A stretch of 64,000 nt of DNA, taken from positions 806,001 through 870,000 of the forward strand of contig NZ_AP017929.1 of the NCBI RefSeq assembly GCF_002370355.1, given 5' to 3'. Made by a program: the position numbers and the translations under genes. The notes under the pieces were generated by a model. The model saw nothing but the letters and a program-made list of their open reading frames with translations. It was not told the origin of the DNA and made no database searches. The number at the start of each line of letters is the position of its first letter. Positions within the stretch are counted from its first letter, which is position 1. Below, in pieces: positions 61,935 through 64,000 of the stretch. This DNA comes from Latilactobacillus sakei subsp. sakei DSM 20017 = JCM 1157. Lineage in GTDB: Bacteria > Bacillota > Bacilli > Lactobacillales > Lactobacillaceae.

Positions 61935-61976
61935 AAACAGCATCTGGCAAAATTGATTTTGTCAGGTGCTGTTTTT
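61935..61976 (+). terminator. srtA terminator with GGCAAAA/TTTTGTC core
   Basis: AAACAGCATCTGGCAAAA pairs with TTTTGTCAGGTGCTGTTT and is followed by TT. Confidence 0.88.
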
Positions 61977-62050
61977 AGATAGATATGGTGTTAATTGACT
62001 TTAACACTTTCTTTCGGTATTCTTGGTTCAATACAAAAAGGGGTGGCAGA

Positions 62051-62857
62051 ATGAAAATTGGTTTTATTGGTGTCGGTAATATGGCACAAGCAATTATTAA
62101 AGGCTTAGTGAAAGCTGATCAGATCGCAACAACGGATATTTTGGTTCACGGGGCTCATCCGGCAAATTATGAAGCATTTGCGGCTGAACAACACATTACA
62201 CCAGTGGCAGATAACATCGCGGTGGTCGCACAAGCTGATATTGTCTTCTTGGCGGTTAAACCATATATTGTGCCACTTATTCTAGAAGAAACAAGCGCTG
62301 CTTTTAAAGAAAAACAACCATTAATGGTCTCAATGGCAGCCGGTCTTTCATTGGCTAAATTAAGTCAACAAGTGGACGCGGATAATCTACCTATTTTGCG
62401 GATTATGCCCAACGTTAACGTTGCTAACCGCGCCGGTATCACAGCCGTTGTCGGTAATGCACAAGTGAGTGCTGATCAATTGAAGAGCGTGAAGGACGTC
62501 TTGTCACAATTAGGTGGCGTTGTTGAAATTGGTGAAAAAGACTTCACAACTTTCAGCGCACTTGCTGGTAGTTCACCAGCTTTCGTTTACTTATTCATCG
62601 ATTCAATGGCACGGGCTGGTGTTAAACACGGTTTAACCAAGAAAGCTGCAACTGAAATCGCAGCCCAAGCTGTTTTAGGGAGCGCCCAAAATGTTCTGCT
62701 GAGTGACGATTCACCATGGGACTTAATCGACAAAGTATCATCACCAGGTGGCACAACCGTTGCGGGCTTGTTAGCAATGGAAGAAGCAGGTTTAATGTCA
62801 GCAGTCGTCAAAGGTATCGACGCAACAATCGAAAAAGACTTGGAAAGCCAAAAATAG
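62051..62857 (+). CDS. proC: Pyrroline-5-carboxylate reductase
   Basis: ProC makes proline from pyrroline-5-carboxylate with NAD(P)H. The Rossmann start is MKIGFIGVGNMAQAIIKGL. VFLAVKPYIV and the C-terminal dimer segment SSPGGTTVAGLLAMEEAG are family marks, and SALAGSSPAFVYLF holds the substrate loop. The length is 268 aa. ATG 62051 follows GGGGTGG; the longer frame from 61985 adds residues before the Rossmann fold. proB and proA are not in this window. Confidence 0.95.
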   Translation: MKIGFIGVGNMAQAIIKGLVKADQIATTDILVHGAHPANYEAFAAEQHITPVADNIAVVAQADIVFLAVKPYIVPLILEETSAAFKEKQPLMVSMAAGLSLAKLSQQVDADNLPILRIMPNVNVANRAGITAVVGNAQVSADQLKSVKDVLSQLGGVVEIGEKDFTTFSALAGSSPAFVYLFIDSMARAGVKHGLTKKAATEIAAQAVLGSAQNVLLSDDSPWDLIDKVSSPGGTTVAGLLAMEEAGLMSAVVKGIDATIEKDLESQK

Positions 62858-62976
62858 CGTGCGGACTCGAACGATTTGACTTTGAGGATTAACCTAAAAA
62901 TGAGCAGTATGGCAGGTTTTAGCCATACTGCTCATTTTGTAGTTAACCGGAAAAGGCAGTTTTGAAAAGCACGTTT
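62857..62976 (+). repeat. 3'UTR palindromic element, type B, copy 8, with an inserted hairpin
   Basis: It begins in the proC stop codon (TAGCGTGC). Motifs are GAGGATTAAC (62884-62893) and GTTAACCGGAA (62942-62952). The right end is CACGTTTA. In place of the usual apex it has a long perfect hairpin, ATGAGCAGTATGGC with GCCATACTGCTCAT (62900-62935), which resembles a terminator stem. Confidence 0.8.
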
Positions 62977-62982
62977 AAGCCT

Positions 62983-63029
62983 AAAAAAGAGGTCAAATAA
63001 AAGTAATTTTTGTTTCGACCTCTTTTTTT
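62983..63029. terminator. Bidirectional terminator, related core
   Basis: AAAAAAGAGGTC pairs with GACCTCTTTTTT around an inner AATAAAAGTAATTTTTGTTT variant of the GACAAAA core. It serves the convergent proC and oxidoreductase genes. Confidence 0.88.
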
Positions 63030-63050
63030 ATGCCATGCTCTGGCCTATTT

Positions 63051-63971
63051 TTAACGACGTTGCGCTTGTCTGCACATCGTATGACATAACTGATGTGTTA
63101 ATAAGCTACTGGCAGGTGAGACGGGGTTTTCACCATTTGTTTGTAAGGCTGTGATAAAGGCCTTGATCATTGGGTCAAAGCCACGAGTAACTAATGTTGG
63201 TTCCCAGTCTGCAGGTTGTTGTTGCCGGTTATCGGTTGCCGTCTTGGCGGTATATTGTGTCAGGTTATCCACGGTGAACAAGCCGTGCGGACTTTGAAGA
63301 CTAGCGATTTCTTGGTTAGTGCCGCCTTGCATATTTAACGTCGCAGTGATGAGTTGGCTGGCCGTTTCAACGGTCAATTGGGCGACTTGTAATTGTTGGT
63401 TGGCATCCTGTTTACAATACGTTTGCACGTTATAGCTCAAACCAACGTCATTGGCTAAATAAAGGGCTGTATTAATAGTATGAATCATTAAATCGTAAAT
63501 CGCAAAAGCGGCTGGTTGCCGTGTATCAACGCGTGTTTTCGTAACGTTAATCAGTTGCTTGTTAGGGATGCTTTTTAATTTTTGTAATTGCGGCACAAAA
63601 CGACGGTTGAAACCCACGGTTAATAATAGGCCTTGTTGTGCGGCTAATTTATAGAGTTCAGCGACTTCCAGTGGGTTCTCGCTGAGCGGTTTATCAACAA
63701 AAACGTGTAATCCATGTGAGAGTGCTTGCTTAACAAGTGTATAATGGGTATTAGTAGGTGTATGGATAAAAACGGCATCCAATGATTTTGCCAAGAGGGC
63801 CTCAAAAGAAAGGCAACCATCGCTAAAGTGATATTGGGCCTGTAATTGTGCAAGCTTAGCAGGCTGACGAGAACATAAAACCCAGTTAACTTGATCTTGT
63901 AATTGTGCCATCACTGGCAAATAAGCTTTTTGCGCGATGTTCCCTAAACCGATAACCCCAATATTTAGCAT
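63051..63971 (-). CDS. Gfo/Idh/MocA family NAD(P)-dependent oxidoreductase
   Basis: The N-terminal Rossmann domain starts LNIGVIGLGNIAQKAYLPVM. DAVFIHTPTNTHYTLVKQAL and VFVDKPLSENPLEV (the EKP-like motif, here DKP) are family marks. The C-terminal domain has the usual DLMIHTINTALYLA His segment. The length is 306 aa. The substrate is unknown. ATG 63971 follows GAGGAG. Confidence 0.92.
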   Translation of the reverse strand: MLNIGVIGLGNIAQKAYLPVMAQLQDQVNWVLCSRQPAKLAQLQAQYHFSDGCLSFEALLAKSLDAVFIHTPTNTHYTLVKQALSHGLHVFVDKPLSENPLEVAELYKLAAQQGLLLTVGFNRRFVPQLQKLKSIPNKQLINVTKTRVDTRQPAAFAIYDLMIHTINTALYLANDVGLSYNVQTYCKQDANQQLQVAQLTVETASQLITATLNMQGGTNQEIASLQSPHGLFTVDNLTQYTAKTATDNRQQQPADWEPTLVTRGFDPMIKAFITALQTNGENPVSPASSLLTHQLCHTMCRQAQRR

Positions 63972-64000
63972 GCTTAAAACTCCTCACAGTAGTTGATAAG

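Overview
The window is chromosomal DNA of a low-GC Gram-positive lactic acid bacterium, most likely the Latilactobacillus sakei/curvatus group. I base this on the 16S rRNA gene, the L-lactate dehydrogenase, the SpoVB/RqcP/DivIC/TilS/FtsH gene order, TTG and GTG starts behind strong AGGAGG-type ribosome binding sites, and intrinsic terminators throughout. The assignment is from memory of these families, not from a search. Nearly all of the window is core genome. I see no prophage, insertion sequence or CRISPR array.

Layout. 0-8.5 kb: a TetR-like gene cut by the window edge, an L,D-transpeptidase with a frame break in its membrane anchor, glmU, prs, an amino-sugar pair (nanE plus an RpiR regulator), mscL and a TerC protein. 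7.4-17.7 kb: a YdcF-like protein, a HAD phosphatase, an HD phosphohydrolase, a lipoate ligase relative, then DUF1934-rpoE-ROK kinase-pyrG-murA-rpmE2. pyrG carries a CTP-sensing attenuator, and this MurA has Asp where fosfomycin-sensitive enzymes have Cys. 17.7-27.3 kb: a ClC channel, two broken genes (a TMEM175-type channel with a nonsense codon and an MFS transporter with a frameshift), a SUKH protein, lemA-htpX, an unrecognised 412-residue protein and murF. 27.3-33.2 kb: cshA with a structured leader and upstream ORF, acpS-alr-mazEF, a preQ1-I riboswitch with queT, and a CBS-domain protein. 33.3-37.7 kb: a second L,D-transpeptidase, a MarR regulator, ldh and pth.

37.9-58 kb is the conserved cluster mfd - flippase - rqcP - divIC - yabR - tilS - hpt - ftsH - hslO - dusB - lysS. 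It runs into an rRNA operon (16S-23S-5S) followed by tRNA-Asn, tRNA-Glu and tRNA-Thr. After it come a Nudix hydrolase, the di/tripeptide transporter dtpT, tRNA-Tyr and tRNA-Gln, class A sortase, proC and a Gfo/Idh/MocA oxidoreductase.

The most unusual signal is a family of about 116-122 bp imperfect-palindrome cassettes. There are seven full copies plus deletion derivatives. Every copy is in the sense orientation and begins 0-10 nt after a stop codon. Each has variable outer arms that stay complementary within the copy, around conserved internal motifs (TGAGCAYTWGC facing GCRCAGRA, or GAGGATTAAC facing GTTAACCGNAA). Most are followed by an intrinsic terminator that shares the inner stem GACAAAA/TTTTGTC. 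They look like structured 3'UTR RNA elements that were copied between genes.
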